Assembly: GCF_000397205.1 (NCBI RefSeq)
Contig: NC_021237.1
Span: 1,737,001-1,801,000 of the forward strand
Source of the DNA: Pseudomonas protegens CHA0
GTDB lineage: Bacteria; Pseudomonadota; Gammaproteobacteria; Pseudomonadales; Pseudomonadaceae
Reading direction: 5' to 3'
DNA length: 64,000 nt
Part shown: positions 53,493 through 62,532 of the stretch, piece by piece
How positions within the stretch are numbered: position 1 is the first letter of the stretch
How the letters are laid out: every line of letters starts with the position of its first letter
The notes under the pieces: model-generated
Told to the model about the DNA's origin: nothing
Databases searched by the model: none
Seen by the model: only the letters and a program-made list of their open reading frames with translations
Position numbers and translations under genes: made by a program

Positions 53493-54872
53493 TTAGATTG
53501 CGTTGGCCAGGGGCGCCGGGCGCCGGGAAGCCAGGCTCACCACCACGAAACTCACCAGGCCTACGGCCAGGCTGTAGTAGATCGGTGTGTTGGCATCCAG
53601 GCCGTCCTTGAACATGAAGGCCAGAGCCGTGACGAAGCCCAGGCCCATGCTGGCGATAGCGCCGGCAGTGGTGGCGCGTTTCCAGAAAATGGCGCCGATC
53701 AGCGGAATCAGCATGCCGCCCACCAACAGGTTGTAAGCCAGGGTCAGGGCGCTGATCACGTCGTTGACCACCAGGGCAATGCCCAGCACCACGATGCCGG
53801 TGAGGAAGGTGAACAGGCGGTTGATCCCCAGGCTCGATTGCTTGCCGCCGCGCAGCCTTGGCAGCAGGTCTTCGGTCAGGGTGGTGGAGGCGGCCAGCAG
53901 GCCGGCGCTGGCAGTGGACATCATGGCGGCCAGCGCCGCAGCGATCACCAGGCCACGGATGCCGTCCGGCAGCGAGGCTTTGACGATGGCGGCAAAGGCG
54001 TTGTTGACGTTGTCCAGGTCCGGCAGCAGAACATGGGCGGCCATGCCGATCAGGGCGCAGGCCAGGCCGTAGAGGATGCAGTAGAAGCCCGCCAGGGTGC
54101 CGGCGTATTGCGCGACTTTCTCGGTCTTGGCGGTGAACACCCGTTGCCAGATGTCCTGGCCGATCAGGATGCCGAAGAAGTAGATCATGAAGTAGGTGAT
54201 GATGGTGTCCCAGCCGATGGCGGTGAAGCTGAAACTGGACGCTGGCAGCTTGGCCACCAACTCATCCCAGCCGCCTACGCGGTACAGGCAGATCGGCAGC
54301 AGGATGAACATCAGGCCCACGGTCTTGATCACGAACTGGACGATGTCGGTCAGGGTCAGCGACCACATGCCGCCGATCGCCGAGTACACCACCACCACGC
54401 CGCCGCCCAGCAAAACCGAAACCCAGAACGGCAGGCCGAACAGCACTTGCAGAACGGTGCCGATGGCGAGGATCGAAGTCACCCCGATCATCAGCGCGTA
54501 GGCCAGCATGATCACTGCGCTGGCCTGGCGGGCCATGGGGTTGTAGCGCTTCTCCAGCACCTGGGTGACGGTGAAGATGCGCAGCTTGAGCAGCGGCTTG
54601 GCCAGCAGCAGGTTCAGGGCAATGATCCCCGCCCCCAGGGCGGCGCACAGCCAGAACCCGGAAATGCCGTGGACGTAGCCCAGGCGCACGGTGCCGACGG
54701 TGGAGGCACCGCCCAGGACCGTGGCGGCCATGGTGCCCATGTACAGGGTGGGGCCCAGGTTGCGGCCGGCCACCAGGTAGTCCTCGTGGGTCTTGGCCTT
54801 GCGCATGCCGTAGTAGCCGAGTACGAGCATGCCGGCGGCATAGATGAGTACGACAAATAGATCTAAAGCCAT
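53493..54872 (-). CDS. Sodium:solute symporter (SSS family)
   Basis: 459 residues from ATG 54872 (MALDLFVVLIYAAGMLVLGY); the frame is open to 54953, but the extension is not family-like. Segments KTHEDYLVAGRNLGPTLYMG, GVTSILAIGTVLQVLFGLPF and AALAAMMSTASAGLLAASTT (with the Na+-site serines) are typical of SSS carriers. From memory it corresponds to PA1418 near gbuA, so import of a guanidino compound or related amine is plausible. Its own terminator follows. Confidence 0.9.
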   Translation of the reverse strand: MALDLFVVLIYAAGMLVLGYYGMRKAKTHEDYLVAGRNLGPTLYMGTMAATVLGGASTVGTVRLGYVHGISGFWLCAALGAGIIALNLLLAKPLLKLRIFTVTQVLEKRYNPMARQASAVIMLAYALMIGVTSILAIGTVLQVLFGLPFWVSVLLGGGVVVVYSAIGGMWSLTLTDIVQFVIKTVGLMFILLPICLYRVGGWDELVAKLPASSFSFTAIGWDTIITYFMIYFFGILIGQDIWQRVFTAKTEKVAQYAGTLAGFYCILYGLACALIGMAAHVLLPDLDNVNNAFAAIVKASLPDGIRGLVIAAALAAMMSTASAGLLAASTTLTEDLLPRLRGGKQSSLGINRLFTFLTGIVVLGIALVVNDVISALTLAYNLLVGGMLIPLIGAIFWKRATTAGAIASMGLGFVTALAFMFKDGLDANTPIYYSLAVGLVSFVVVSLASRRPAPLANAI

Positions 54873-55597
54873 GGTGGCGTGTCTCCGATTATCTTTTTTA
54901 TGTGAAACAAACGGTTCATGCAGGTGCTGGCTGCTCAGCGAAGGCGGGGTCAAGTCTTGTGCAAGACCCAGGGGCTCTATCGCGAGGCCGGCCGCTCCAG
55001 GAGGTTATCCGGGCAGTAGCGCGCGACTTGCCAGCAGCCCGCTGGTACAGCGGCTGGCCATGCTGGAGTGCGCAGTTTCGAGAGTGGTGATGGCGGTGCT
55101 GGCCAGGCCGGGGGGCAGGCGAAACAGGTCGCAAGGCCTGGTGTCGCGCTGGTGCTCGAGGATCTGTCCGATCCTGTTGGTTGCGATGTTGCTAGGGTTT
55201 TTTTCTTTGTTGTTATTCATGATCTGCTCCGATCACATTGGCTAAGGGGGTGGCAGCCCTTCCGGCACAGCGGACAAATGGTTGTGACAGGCCAGCCAGA
55301 GGCCTTGTTGTTTTGTGCGAGACCCAATGGTTTCGCGTTCCTGGCTGAAGTCTTGCTCCCCTTGCATGCGCAGCTTCGTGGCTACGTCATGAGTCAATCC
55401 GGCGCCGTCCCCTTGTGGGCGGACGACGGCGTTGTCCGGGATGCGTCACCGCACCTCGGAACCATCCTTGGCCCGTCATCGGCCGGCTAATGCCTGGCAG
55501 GCATTGCGCAACAGCAGTCGAGGACGGGGTAAAGATGAAGCGGGTAGTACCGCTTTGCGCCGCAAACGGTCTGGCGGCGCGCAGCATGTGCTGAGTC
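54873..55597. other. 725-bp gap between the symporter gene and gbuA
   Basis: Apart from the 71-codon candidate at 55005-55220, I see no gene. In the P. aeruginosa order I remember, a second transporter (PA1419) and a hypothetical gene (PA1420) lie here; both appear absent. Confidence 0.5.
55005..55220 (-). CDS. Possible small protein (71 residues)
   Basis: ATG 55220 has GGAG at 6-bp spacing, a good site. The product begins MNNNKEKNPSNIATNRIGQI, then LEHQRDTRPCDLFRLPPG, and becomes low-information Ser/Ala/Leu towards the end. No family recognised. The good start signal is the main reason to list it. Confidence 0.35.
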   Translation of the reverse strand: MNNNKEKNPSNIATNRIGQILEHQRDTRPCDLFRLPPGLASTAITTLETAHSSMASRCTSGLLASRALLPG

Positions 55598-56548
55598 TCA
55601 GCGATGGGCGACGCCAGGCAGCACGCAGAGCATTTCGTACAGCAGGTTGGCGCCCAGCAGCGAGGTATTGCCGGTGGTGTCATAAGGCGGCGAAACCTCC
55701 ACCAGGTCGCAGCCCACCAGGTCCAGGCCCTGGCAGCCACGGACAATCTCGATGGCCTGGATGGTGGTCAGGCCACCGATTTCCGGGGTGCCGGTGCCTG
55801 GGGCCCAGGCCGGGTCGATGCCGTCGATGTCGAAGCTCAGGTACACCGGGCCGTTGCCGACTTTCTCGCGGACTTCGGCCATCAAGGGCTCCAGGGATTT
55901 GTGCCAGCATTCTTCGGCCTGGACCACGCGAAAGCCCTGCTTGCGGCTCCAGTTGAAGTCTTCGGCGGTGTAGCCCTGGGCGCGCAGGCCGATCTGCACC
56001 ACGCGGTCGCAGTCCAGCAGGCCTTCTTCCACGGCGCGGCGGAAGGTGGTGCCGTGGGCGATCTTCTCACCGAACATGTGGTCGTTGACATCGGCGTGGG
56101 CATCGATGTGCACCAGCCCGACCTTGCCGTGTTTCTTGTGGATGGCCCGCAGGATCGGCAGGGTGATGGTGTGGTCGCCGCCCAGGGTCAGGGGAATCAC
56201 GTTGTGTTCGAGGATGCCGTCATAGGCTTCTTCGATGATGCGCACCGCGTCCAGCAGGTTGAAGGTGTTGATCGCTACGTCGCCGATGTCGGCCACCGAC
56301 AGCGAGTCGAACGGGGCAGCGCCGGTGGCCATGTTGTAAGGGCGGATCATGACTGATTCGGCACGGATTTCCCGCGGGCCGAAACGGGTGCCGGCACGCA
56401 GCGAGGTGCCGATGTCCAGGGGCACGCCGACGAACGCAGCGTCCAGGCCGGCAGCGGATTGCAGATGGGGAAGACGCATCATGGTGGCGATGCCGCCGAA
56501 GCGCGGCATTTCGTTGCCGCCCAGTGGTTGGTGGAGAATCTTGTCCAC
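55598..56548 (-). CDS. gbuA: Guanidinobutyrase (agmatinase/ureohydrolase family)
   Basis: 316 residues from GTG 56548 with GAGG upstream. Ureohydrolase metal ligands are all present: GGDHTIT, VHIDAHADVND and SFDIDGIDP, and the C-terminal LVEVSPPYD. The enzyme hydrolyses 4-guanidinobutyrate to 4-aminobutyrate and urea in an arginine catabolic side route. Identification as GbuA rather than SpeB agmatinase rests on its divergent LysR partner, the gbuR arrangement known in P. aeruginosa. Confidence 0.9.
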   Translation of the reverse strand: MDKILHQPLGGNEMPRFGGIATMMRLPHLQSAAGLDAAFVGVPLDIGTSLRAGTRFGPREIRAESVMIRPYNMATGAAPFDSLSVADIGDVAINTFNLLDAVRIIEEAYDGILEHNVIPLTLGGDHTITLPILRAIHKKHGKVGLVHIDAHADVNDHMFGEKIAHGTTFRRAVEEGLLDCDRVVQIGLRAQGYTAEDFNWSRKQGFRVVQAEECWHKSLEPLMAEVREKVGNGPVYLSFDIDGIDPAWAPGTGTPEIGGLTTIQAIEIVRGCQGLDLVGCDLVEVSPPYDTTGNTSLLGANLLYEMLCVLPGVAHR

Positions 56549-56672
56549 GGGATAGGCCTCATCGTTGTTTTATATTTATGGGGTCGACGGCGCAGCGAAT
56601 CCTGCCCGAGCAACCGAGTGGGGCCGATTCTGCGAAATGTAGTGCGGGGAAAGAATCGCTACGAACAAATAC

Positions 56673-56696
56673 TTAGTTCAGATTTTTCTAAACTAA
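56673..56696. promoter_or_regulatory. Candidate GbuR binding site
   Basis: TTAGTT (56673-56678) and AACTAA (56691-56696) are perfect inverted arms in the AT-rich centre of the 359-bp divergent region. It holds the T-N11-A core expected of LysR-type sites and lies about 125 bp upstream of gbuA. A REP-like GAGGGAGCTTGCTCCC lies near 56747-56763. Confidence 0.5.
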
Positions 56697-56907
56697 TGGC
56701 CGATGGCGCGCTAGACTCCCGCGCTGCTCCCCAGGCCCTTGGTGGCGAGGGAGCTTGCTCCCGTCCGGTGGTGCAGCCACCGTTATCCGGGTTGCCGGGT
56801 TGGATTGAAAGCGGGCATGGAGGCCGTCGGGGTTGCTTTGCCGCTCGGCGAGAACCCGCACCCTCGCCGCAGGGACGTTGTCGTTTTGCCTGTTATCGGA
56901 GCCTGTC

Positions 56908-57801
56908 ATGGCCAACGCTTTACCTGATCTGAAACTATTGCGCATCTTCGTCAGCGTGGTGCGGCATCAGGGGTTCGCCAACGCCCAGCACGAACTCAAT
57001 CTTTCCACCTCGGCCATTAGCACCTACATGAGCCAGCTGGAGGCATCCCTGGGCCTGGTGCTCTGCCACCGTGGCCGGGGCGGTTTCAGCCTGACCAGCA
57101 AGGGCGAGCTGTTCCACCAGGAAACCCTGCGCCTGCTGGGCGAGCTGGAAGGTTTCGAACAGTACGCCGCAGCCCTCAAGGGCGAGCTTCGCGGGACCCT
57201 GAACCTGGGGGTGATCGACTCCACGGTGAGCGATAAGGCCCTGCCGTTCGCCGAGGCCATCGGCGCCTATAGCCAGGAGCATCCGGCGGTGCACCTGCAC
57301 CTGTCGGTGATGAGCCCCCACGAGTTGCAGTTGGGGGTGCAGGACAATCGCCTGGACCTGGCCATCGGTGCCTTTTCCACGCGCATGAGCGGCCTGGTGT
57401 ACATGCCGCTGTACCGCGAGCAGCATTGGCTGTATTGCAGCAACCGTCACCCGCTGTACAGCGAGCGGCGCATTCCCGAGCAGGTGATCACCCAGCAACG
57501 CATGGTCGGCCGCGGCTACTGGAGCCAGGCCGAACTGGCTCGACACGGCTTCAAGCACAGTGCGGCGACGGTGGAGAGCATGGAGGCGCAGTTGATCCTG
57601 GTGCTGTCCGGCGCCTACATCGGCTACCTGCCGGAACATTACGCCCAGGCCTGGGCGGACAAGGGCGACTTGCGGGTGCTGCTGCCTGCAACCTTTGGCT
57701 ACCAGGCGCCGTTCTCCATGATCATGCGTCGCGGACGCGGTCGAGAGCCGCTGATCCAGACCTTTCGCGACCTGCTCAAGGCGCAGCTCAACCAGTCATA
57801 A
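56908..57801 (+). CDS. gbuR: LysR-family activator GbuR
   Basis: 297 residues from ATG 56908 (MANALPDLKLLRIF) with GGAG upstream; the frame is open back to 56833. HTH: FVSVVRHQGFANAQHELNLS and ISTYMSQLEASLGLVLCHRG. The effector domain contains GVIDSTVSDKALPFAEAIGA. Divergent from gbuA, as for P. aeruginosa gbuR, where 4-guanidinobutyrate induces gbuA. Confidence 0.88.
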   Translation: MANALPDLKLLRIFVSVVRHQGFANAQHELNLSTSAISTYMSQLEASLGLVLCHRGRGGFSLTSKGELFHQETLRLLGELEGFEQYAAALKGELRGTLNLGVIDSTVSDKALPFAEAIGAYSQEHPAVHLHLSVMSPHELQLGVQDNRLDLAIGAFSTRMSGLVYMPLYREQHWLYCSNRHPLYSERRIPEQVITQQRMVGRGYWSQAELARHGFKHSAATVESMEAQLILVLSGAYIGYLPEHYAQAWADKGDLRVLLPATFGYQAPFSMIMRRGRGREPLIQTFRDLLKAQLNQS

Positions 57802-57810
57802 GGAGGTCCC

Positions 57811-58407
57811 ATGTCTCGAGCACGCTGCGAGCGTTGCCTGCGCCCTGCGGGCCATTGTCTGTGCCCGCTGATTCCGCAGCTACCCAGCCGCACCCGAGTG
57901 CTGTTGTTGCAGCATCCCAGTGAGGTCAATCATGCCTTGAACACCGCACGTCTGGCGGCGTTGGGGCTGAACAACGCCGAACTGGTGGTGGGGGAGGTGT
58001 TCGAGGAGCTGCCGGCGTTGCTCGACCAGCCCGGATATCGAGCATGCCTGCTGTTCCCGGCGGATGATGCCCGGCCATTGCAGGCCTATGCCGAGACGGA
58101 TGCACCGCTGCTGCTGGTGGTGCCCGACGGCACCTGGCGCAAGGCGCGCAAGTTGCTGCACCTCAATCCGTTGCTGGCGGCGCTGCCAAGGGTGACCCTG
58201 GCGACTGGGGTGGAGTCTCGCTATCGCCTGCGCAAGGCCCCGGGGCCGGGAGCCTTGTCCACTGTGGAAGCGATCGTTCAGGCATTGCAGGTACTTGAAG
58301 CTCCTGCTTCGTTCGAGCCGCTGTTGCGGCCTTTCGAGGCCCTGATCGAAGGGCAGATTGCCGCGATGGGCGAAGACACCTACCAGCGCAACCACGCCAA
58401 ATCCTGA
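57811..58407 (+). CDS. tapT: tRNA-uridine aminocarboxypropyltransferase (DTW protein)
   Basis: 198 residues, AAGGAGG before ATG 57811, 9 bp after gbuR. An N-terminal zinc-type CERCLRPAGHCLCP cluster and the signature VVPDGTWRKARKLL (DxTW) mark the DTW family, which makes acp3U on tRNA. The late SRYRLRKAPGPGALSTVEAI segment is also typical. TapT is the E. coli name; TapT and the paralogue TuaA-like group cannot be separated here. Confidence 0.88.
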   Translation: MSRARCERCLRPAGHCLCPLIPQLPSRTRVLLLQHPSEVNHALNTARLAALGLNNAELVVGEVFEELPALLDQPGYRACLLFPADDARPLQAYAETDAPLLLVVPDGTWRKARKLLHLNPLLAALPRVTLATGVESRYRLRKAPGPGALSTVEAIVQALQVLEAPASFEPLLRPFEALIEGQIAAMGEDTYQRNHAKS

Positions 58408-58487
58408 CCGCTCCCGAATCTGGAGCCGCTGCCGCAGGCGGTGATGGTGCGCGGTGGCCCCGCGCTTGCCGGCCACCCCACAAACCT

Positions 58488-58883
58488 TCAGGAGCGCCGC
58501 AGGGTCTTCTGCCGCAGGATATAGAGACTCACTAGCACTGCGCTGGTCAGCATGAAGCCCCGGGCCCAGGGCGATGGCACCAGGTAGCAGGAGAAGCCGA
58601 TGCTCAACCACATCAGGCCGATGGCGTAGACCTTGCCCTTGAGCGGAATGCCGTTGCCGTCGAGATAGTCGCGGATCCACGGACCCAGGCGCGGGTGTTG
58701 CACCAGCCATTGGTAGAAGCGTGGCGAGCTACGGGCAAAGCAGGCGGCTGCCAGCAGCAGGAAAGGCGTGGTAGGCAATACAGGAAGGAAGATGCCCACT
58801 ACCCCCAGCGCTACGCTCGACCAGCCGATGGCCAGCAGAACGTAACGCCATAGCATGGGGCGTTGGCCTATGGGCTTGGCCAT
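58488..58883 (-). CDS. ybaN: YbaN/DUF454 inner-membrane protein
   Basis: 131 residues from ATG 58883. GWSSVALGVVGIFLPVLPTT and PFLLLAAACFARSSPRFYQW are the DUF454 signature; three or four helices. Function unknown. The start is 10 bp from the stop of the YgfB-like gene, so the two form an operon. Confidence 0.9.
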   Translation of the reverse strand: MAKPIGQRPMLWRYVLLAIGWSSVALGVVGIFLPVLPTTPFLLLAAACFARSSPRFYQWLVQHPRLGPWIRDYLDGNGIPLKGKVYAIGLMWLSIGFSCYLVPSPWARGFMLTSAVLVSLYILRQKTLRRS

Positions 58884-58893
58884 AGGCAACGAC

Positions 58894-59481
58894 TCAGTGG
58901 TGGCGCGGCTTGAGCAGTGCAGGTTTTTCGTCGGGGGCGTTGCACAGCAGGTACAGCGCGGTCAGCGCTTCCGGGATCTGCACGATCATGTCGTCCATCA
59001 GGTTGGCATCGCTGGCGATGTCGGAGAACTCCGGCTGTTCGTCGAACAGGCCGGAACCCACCATGATTGGCAGCAGCATCTCGCTGACTTCTTCCTCGGC
59101 GGTTTCGAACCAGGCCGCTTCACGCAGGAACACGCCTTCCATGAAGCCGATGCACCAGCCGCGCAGGTCGGAGTCGTCCGGGTCCTCGCCCAGGTCGAGT
59201 TCGCAGGGCAGCTCGAATTCTTCGTCGGAAGCCAGTTGGCGGGCGATGTGCGCCTTGAGGGCCAGCAGGGTCGACTCGATGGCTTCGCGTTCGGCGTCGT
59301 CACGGTAGTGCGGCTCTTCGGCGAACAGGGCGTCGATCCATTCACGGTCCGGAACGCTTTCCGAGCAGATGGACAGCGCGGTCAGGTAGCCGTGAGCGGC
59401 CACGTAGTCCAGCGCCTCGTCGTGCAGATCATCTGCATCGAGGAAGACTTGCAGGCGGGTTAGTTGCTCAGCGAAGGACAT
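58894..59481 (-). CDS. YgfB/YecA-type UPF0149 protein
   Basis: 195 acidic residues. The HGYLTALSICSESVPDREWI and GWCIGFMEGVFLREAAWFET segments are characteristic of UPF0149. Helical, cytosolic. P. aeruginosa has a YgfB member that affects beta-lactamase expression, but that link is not shown for this paralogue. It heads the operon with ybaN and is divergent from recQ. Confidence 0.88.
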   Translation of the reverse strand: MSFAEQLTRLQVFLDADDLHDEALDYVAAHGYLTALSICSESVPDREWIDALFAEEPHYRDDAEREAIESTLLALKAHIARQLASDEEFELPCELDLGEDPDDSDLRGWCIGFMEGVFLREAAWFETAEEEVSEMLLPIMVGSGLFDEQPEFSDIASDANLMDDMIVQIPEALTALYLLCNAPDEKPALLKPRHH

Positions 59482-59755
59482 TGACGGCTACCTTGGGGAA
59501 TAAACGATGCTGAATTCTAGGCTTTCTTGCGCGCTCAAGCCAGCCGCGGTGCCGATTTGAGCGGTTCTAAAGGTTACCAGCGGTCCATTGTCGGTGCCCT
59601 CTGCCGGGAAGGGGTCGGGTATACTCGCGCGTTTTGTGATGCCCTGCAGGCTGGCCGTCCGCTCCGGACAAGTCCGCTAACGCAAATGTCGGTGAAGCGT
59701 GCCGGCTTTTCGTCCAGTCTGCCCCCAGGGATTTCAGCGATTTTTGGAGTTTTTC

Positions 59756-61882
59756 ATGCTCGAACAGGCTCAACGCGTCCTCAAGGACATCTTCGGCTAC
59801 GACAGTTTCCGTGGTCGCCAAGGTGCGATCATTGAGCGCGTGGCCAGCGGCGGCGATGCCTTGGTACTGATGCCCACCGGTGGTGGCAAGTCGCTGTGTT
59901 TCCAGGTCCCGGCGCTACTTCGCGAAGGGCTGGCGGTAGTGGTTTCGCCGCTGATCGCGCTGATGGACGACCAGGTTGCGACCCTGGAGGAACTCGGTGT
60001 CGCGGCGGCAGCCTTGAACTCCACCCTCAGCGCCGAGCAGCAGCGTGACCTGGCCGCGCGCATCCGGCGCGGCGAAGTGAAGATGCTCTACCTGGCCCCC
60101 GAGCGCCTGGTCCAGCCGCGCATGCTGGCGTTTCTGCAGAGCTTGGAAATCGCCTTGTTCGCGATTGATGAAGCCCACTGTGTGTCCCAGTGGGGCCACG
60201 ACTTCCGCCCCGAATACCTGCAATTGGGGCAACTGGCGGAAATGTTCCCCCAGGTGCCGCGCATTGCCCTGACTGCCACGGCTGACAAGCGCACCCGGGA
60301 AGAGATCGTCAATCGCCTGCACCTGCAGGACGCCGAGCGTTTTCTCTCCAGCTTCGACCGGCCGAACATCTTCTATCGCATCGTGCCCAAGGAGCAGCCA
60401 CGCAAGCAGTTGCAGGCCTTCCTCAACGAGCGGCGCAGCGATGCCGGGATCGTCTATTGCCTGTCGCGCAAAAAGGTCGACGAAGTGGCTGCATTTCTCT
60501 GCGAGCAGGGTTTCACCGCGCTGCCCTACCATGCCGGGTTGCCCAATGAGCTACGGGCCTATCACCAGAAGCGCTTCCTCAACGAAGAAGGCCTGATCAT
60601 GGTGGCCACCATTGCCTTCGGCATGGGCATCGACAAGCCCAACGTGCGCTTCGTGGCCCACATGGACTTGCCCAAGTCACTGGAAGCCTACTACCAGGAG
60701 ACCGGTCGCGCCGGTCGTGACGGCCTGCCGGCAGACGCCTGGATGGCTTACGGGCTGCAGGACGTGCTGATGCTCAAGCAGATGCTGCAGAACTCCGAGG
60801 GCGACGAGCGCCACAAGCGTCTTGAGCAGCACAAGCTCGATGCGATGCTGGCCCTGTGCGAGGAAACCCGTTGCCGGCGCCAGACCCTGCTGGCCTATTT
60901 CGATGAAGACATGCCGCAACCCTGCGGTCACTGCGACAACTGCGTCGATGGGGTACAGACCTGGGACGCCACCGAGCCGGCACGCCAGGCGCTGTCGGCG
61001 ATCTATCGCACTGGCCAGCGCTACGGCGTCGGTCACCTGGTGGATGTGCTGCTGGGCAAGGACACGGAAAAGGTCCGCAGTTTCGGCCATCAGCACCTGT
61101 CGGTATTTGGTGTCGGCAAGGCCCGCAGCGAAGGCGAATGGCGCTCGCTGTTTCGCCAGTTGGTGGCCCGCGGCCTGGCCGACATCGATCTGGAAGGTTA
61201 TGGCGGCCTGCGCCTGAGCGACAGCTGCCGCCCGCTGCTCAAGGGCGAAGTGACCCTGGAGTTGCGTCGTGATCTCAAGCCGCAAACCACCCCCAAGAGC
61301 AGCACCAGCCAGGCCAGCCAGCTGGTACGGGGCGAGGAGCGCGAGCAGTGGGAAGCGCTGCGGGCCCTGCGACGCAAGCTGGCGGAAGAACATGGGGTGC
61401 CGCCTTATGTCATTTTCCCCGATTCCACCTTGCTCGAAATGCTCCGCAGCCAGCCCGGCTCCATGGCCGAAATGGCCGAGGTCAGCGGCGTGGGTGCGCG
61501 CAAGCTGGAGCGTTATGGCGCAGCCTTCCTCGAAGTCCTCGGCGGCGGTGTCGAGGCGCCGAAAGTGGTTGCCGACCTGCGCCATGAACTGATCACCCTG
61601 GCTCGTGCGGGGATGACCCCGGTGCAGATCGCCGGCCAGTTGCAGTGCACGGAAAAGAACGTCTACACCCTGCTCGCCGAAGCCATCGGCAAGCAGCAGC
61701 TGTCGCTGGAGCAGGCCCTGGACTTGCCGGAAGACCTGCTGGGAGAGATCCAGGATGCGTTCCTCGACGGCGAGGGCGAGTTGCCGCCCGTGGCCGAGGT
61801 TATCCCGGTGTTTGCCGGAAGGGTGCCGGAAGGGGTGCTGTATTGCGTGCGTGCGGCCTTGGAGTCGGAGTTTGAAATGTGA
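59756..61882 (+). CDS. recQ: ATP-dependent DNA helicase RecQ
   Basis: 708 residues from ATG 59756 with GGAG upstream; the frame is open from 59699. Walker A PTGGGKS, DEAH-type [36 protein letters not shown], zinc site CGHCDNC, a winged-helix RQC region and an HRDC domain ([16 protein letters not shown]). The tail beyond HRDC is about 100 residues longer than in E. coli RecQ (609 residues) and carries a [20 protein letters not shown] helix-turn-helix-like segment. A TATACT -10-like hexamer is at 59620-59625. Confidence 0.96.
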   Translation: MLEQAQRVLKDIFGYDSFRGRQGAIIERVASGGDALVLMPTGGGKSLCFQVPALLREGLAVVVSPLIALMDDQVATLEELGVAAAALNSTLSAEQQRDLAARIRRGEVKMLYLAPERLVQPRMLAFLQSLEIALFAIDEAHCVSQWGHDFRPEYLQLGQLAEMFPQVPRIALTATADKRTREEIVNRLHLQDAERFLSSFDRPNIFYRIVPKEQPRKQLQAFLNERRSDAGIVYCLSRKKVDEVAAFLCEQGFTALPYHAGLPNELRAYHQKRFLNEEGLIMVATIAFGMGIDKPNVRFVAHMDLPKSLEAYYQETGRAGRDGLPADAWMAYGLQDVLMLKQMLQNSEGDERHKRLEQHKLDAMLALCEETRCRRQTLLAYFDEDMPQPCGHCDNCVDGVQTWDATEPARQALSAIYRTGQRYGVGHLVDVLLGKDTEKVRSFGHQHLSVFGVGKARSEGEWRSLFRQLVARGLADIDLEGYGGLRLSDSCRPLLKGEVTLELRRDLKPQTTPKSSTSQASQLVRGEEREQWEALRALRRKLAEEHGVPPYVIFPDSTLLEMLRSQPGSMAEMAEVSGVGARKLERYGAAFLEVLGGGVEAPKVVADLRHELITLARAGMTPVQIAGQLQCTEKNVYTLLAEAIGKQQLSLEQALDLPEDLLGEIQDAFLDGEGELPPVAEVIPVFAGRVPEGVLYCVRAALESEFEM

Positions 61883-61954
61883 AGGGGTGCGTCAATGTTG
61901 TAACGATTCAGTCCCTTACAGGCCTTGCCTCCGGGCAAGGGGCATGCTTAGCTG

Positions 61955-61967
61955 ACTAATAATTAGT
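61955..61967. promoter_or_regulatory. Perfect palindrome upstream of the MarR gene
   Basis: ACTAAT-A-ATTAGT, 34 bp before the MarR start codon. MarR proteins bind palindromes of this size and often repress their own gene, so this is a likely autoregulatory operator. A CCTTGCC / GGCAAGG hairpin (61922-61940) just upstream may end the recQ transcript. Confidence 0.6.
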
Positions 61968-62001
61968 TTTTCTTTATTTTCAGTCTGATCATGAGTGTTT
62001 T

Positions 62002-62436
62002 ATGCCGTTAACCGATGAACACCGTTTTGGTATGCAGCTGGCGCATATGTCTCGCGGCTGGCGTGCCGAACTGGACCGCCGCCTGGCGGGGCTCGGCCTG
62101 TCCCAGGCCCGCTGGCTGGTGCTGTTGCATTTGGCCCGCTTCGAAGAGGCGCCCACTCAGCGCGAGCTGGCGCAAAGCGTCGGCGTAGAAGGGCCGACCC
62201 TGGCCCGGCTGCTGGACAGCCTGGAAACCCAGGGCCTGGTTCAGCGCCAGTCGGTGGTGGAAGATCGCCGGGCGAAGAAAATCGTTCTCTGTCCGTCCGC
62301 CCGGCCCTTGATCGAACAGATCGAAACCATCGCCACCGCCCTGCGTCATGAGCTGTTCGTTGGCGTTGACGAAGAAGACCTGCGGGTCTGCATTCGCGTT
62401 CATGAACGCATCCTGGCCAATCTGGAAAAATCCTGA
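62002..62436 (+). CDS. MarR-family transcriptional regulator
   Basis: 144 residues. wHTH: TQRELAQSVGVEGPTLARLL and DSLETQGLVQRQSVVEDRRA with the wing DRRAKK. The start LTDEHRFGMQLAHMSRGWRA resembles SlyA-type regulators. From memory it corresponds to PA3341, near recQ and plpD. Targets unknown; recQ is 120 bp upstream and the PlpD gene is convergent. Confidence 0.88.
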   Translation: MPLTDEHRFGMQLAHMSRGWRAELDRRLAGLGLSQARWLVLLHLARFEEAPTQRELAQSVGVEGPTLARLLDSLETQGLVQRQSVVEDRRAKKIVLCPSARPLIEQIETIATALRHELFVGVDEEDLRVCIRVHERILANLEKS

Positions 62437-62443
62437 CGCCTTC

Positions 62444-62472
62444 AACCGGGGTTGCCTGACCCCGGTTTGTCT
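62444..62472 (+). terminator. Rho-independent terminator of the MarR gene
   Basis: AACCGGGGT (62444-62452) and ACCCCGGTT (62459-62467) with a 6-base loop, followed by TGTCTTGTT. Confidence 0.8.
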
Positions 62473-62532
62473 TGTTCCTCCCCCATTCTGAATTCAAGCC
62501 TGCTGCGCCCAGGGGCGTTTTTTGCGTGCCTG

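Noticed and set aside
53364..54860. A 498-codon plus-strand frame over the symporter gene
   Set aside because: Gln/His/Gly-rich antisense translation, while the minus strand encodes a clear SSS transporter with a terminator.
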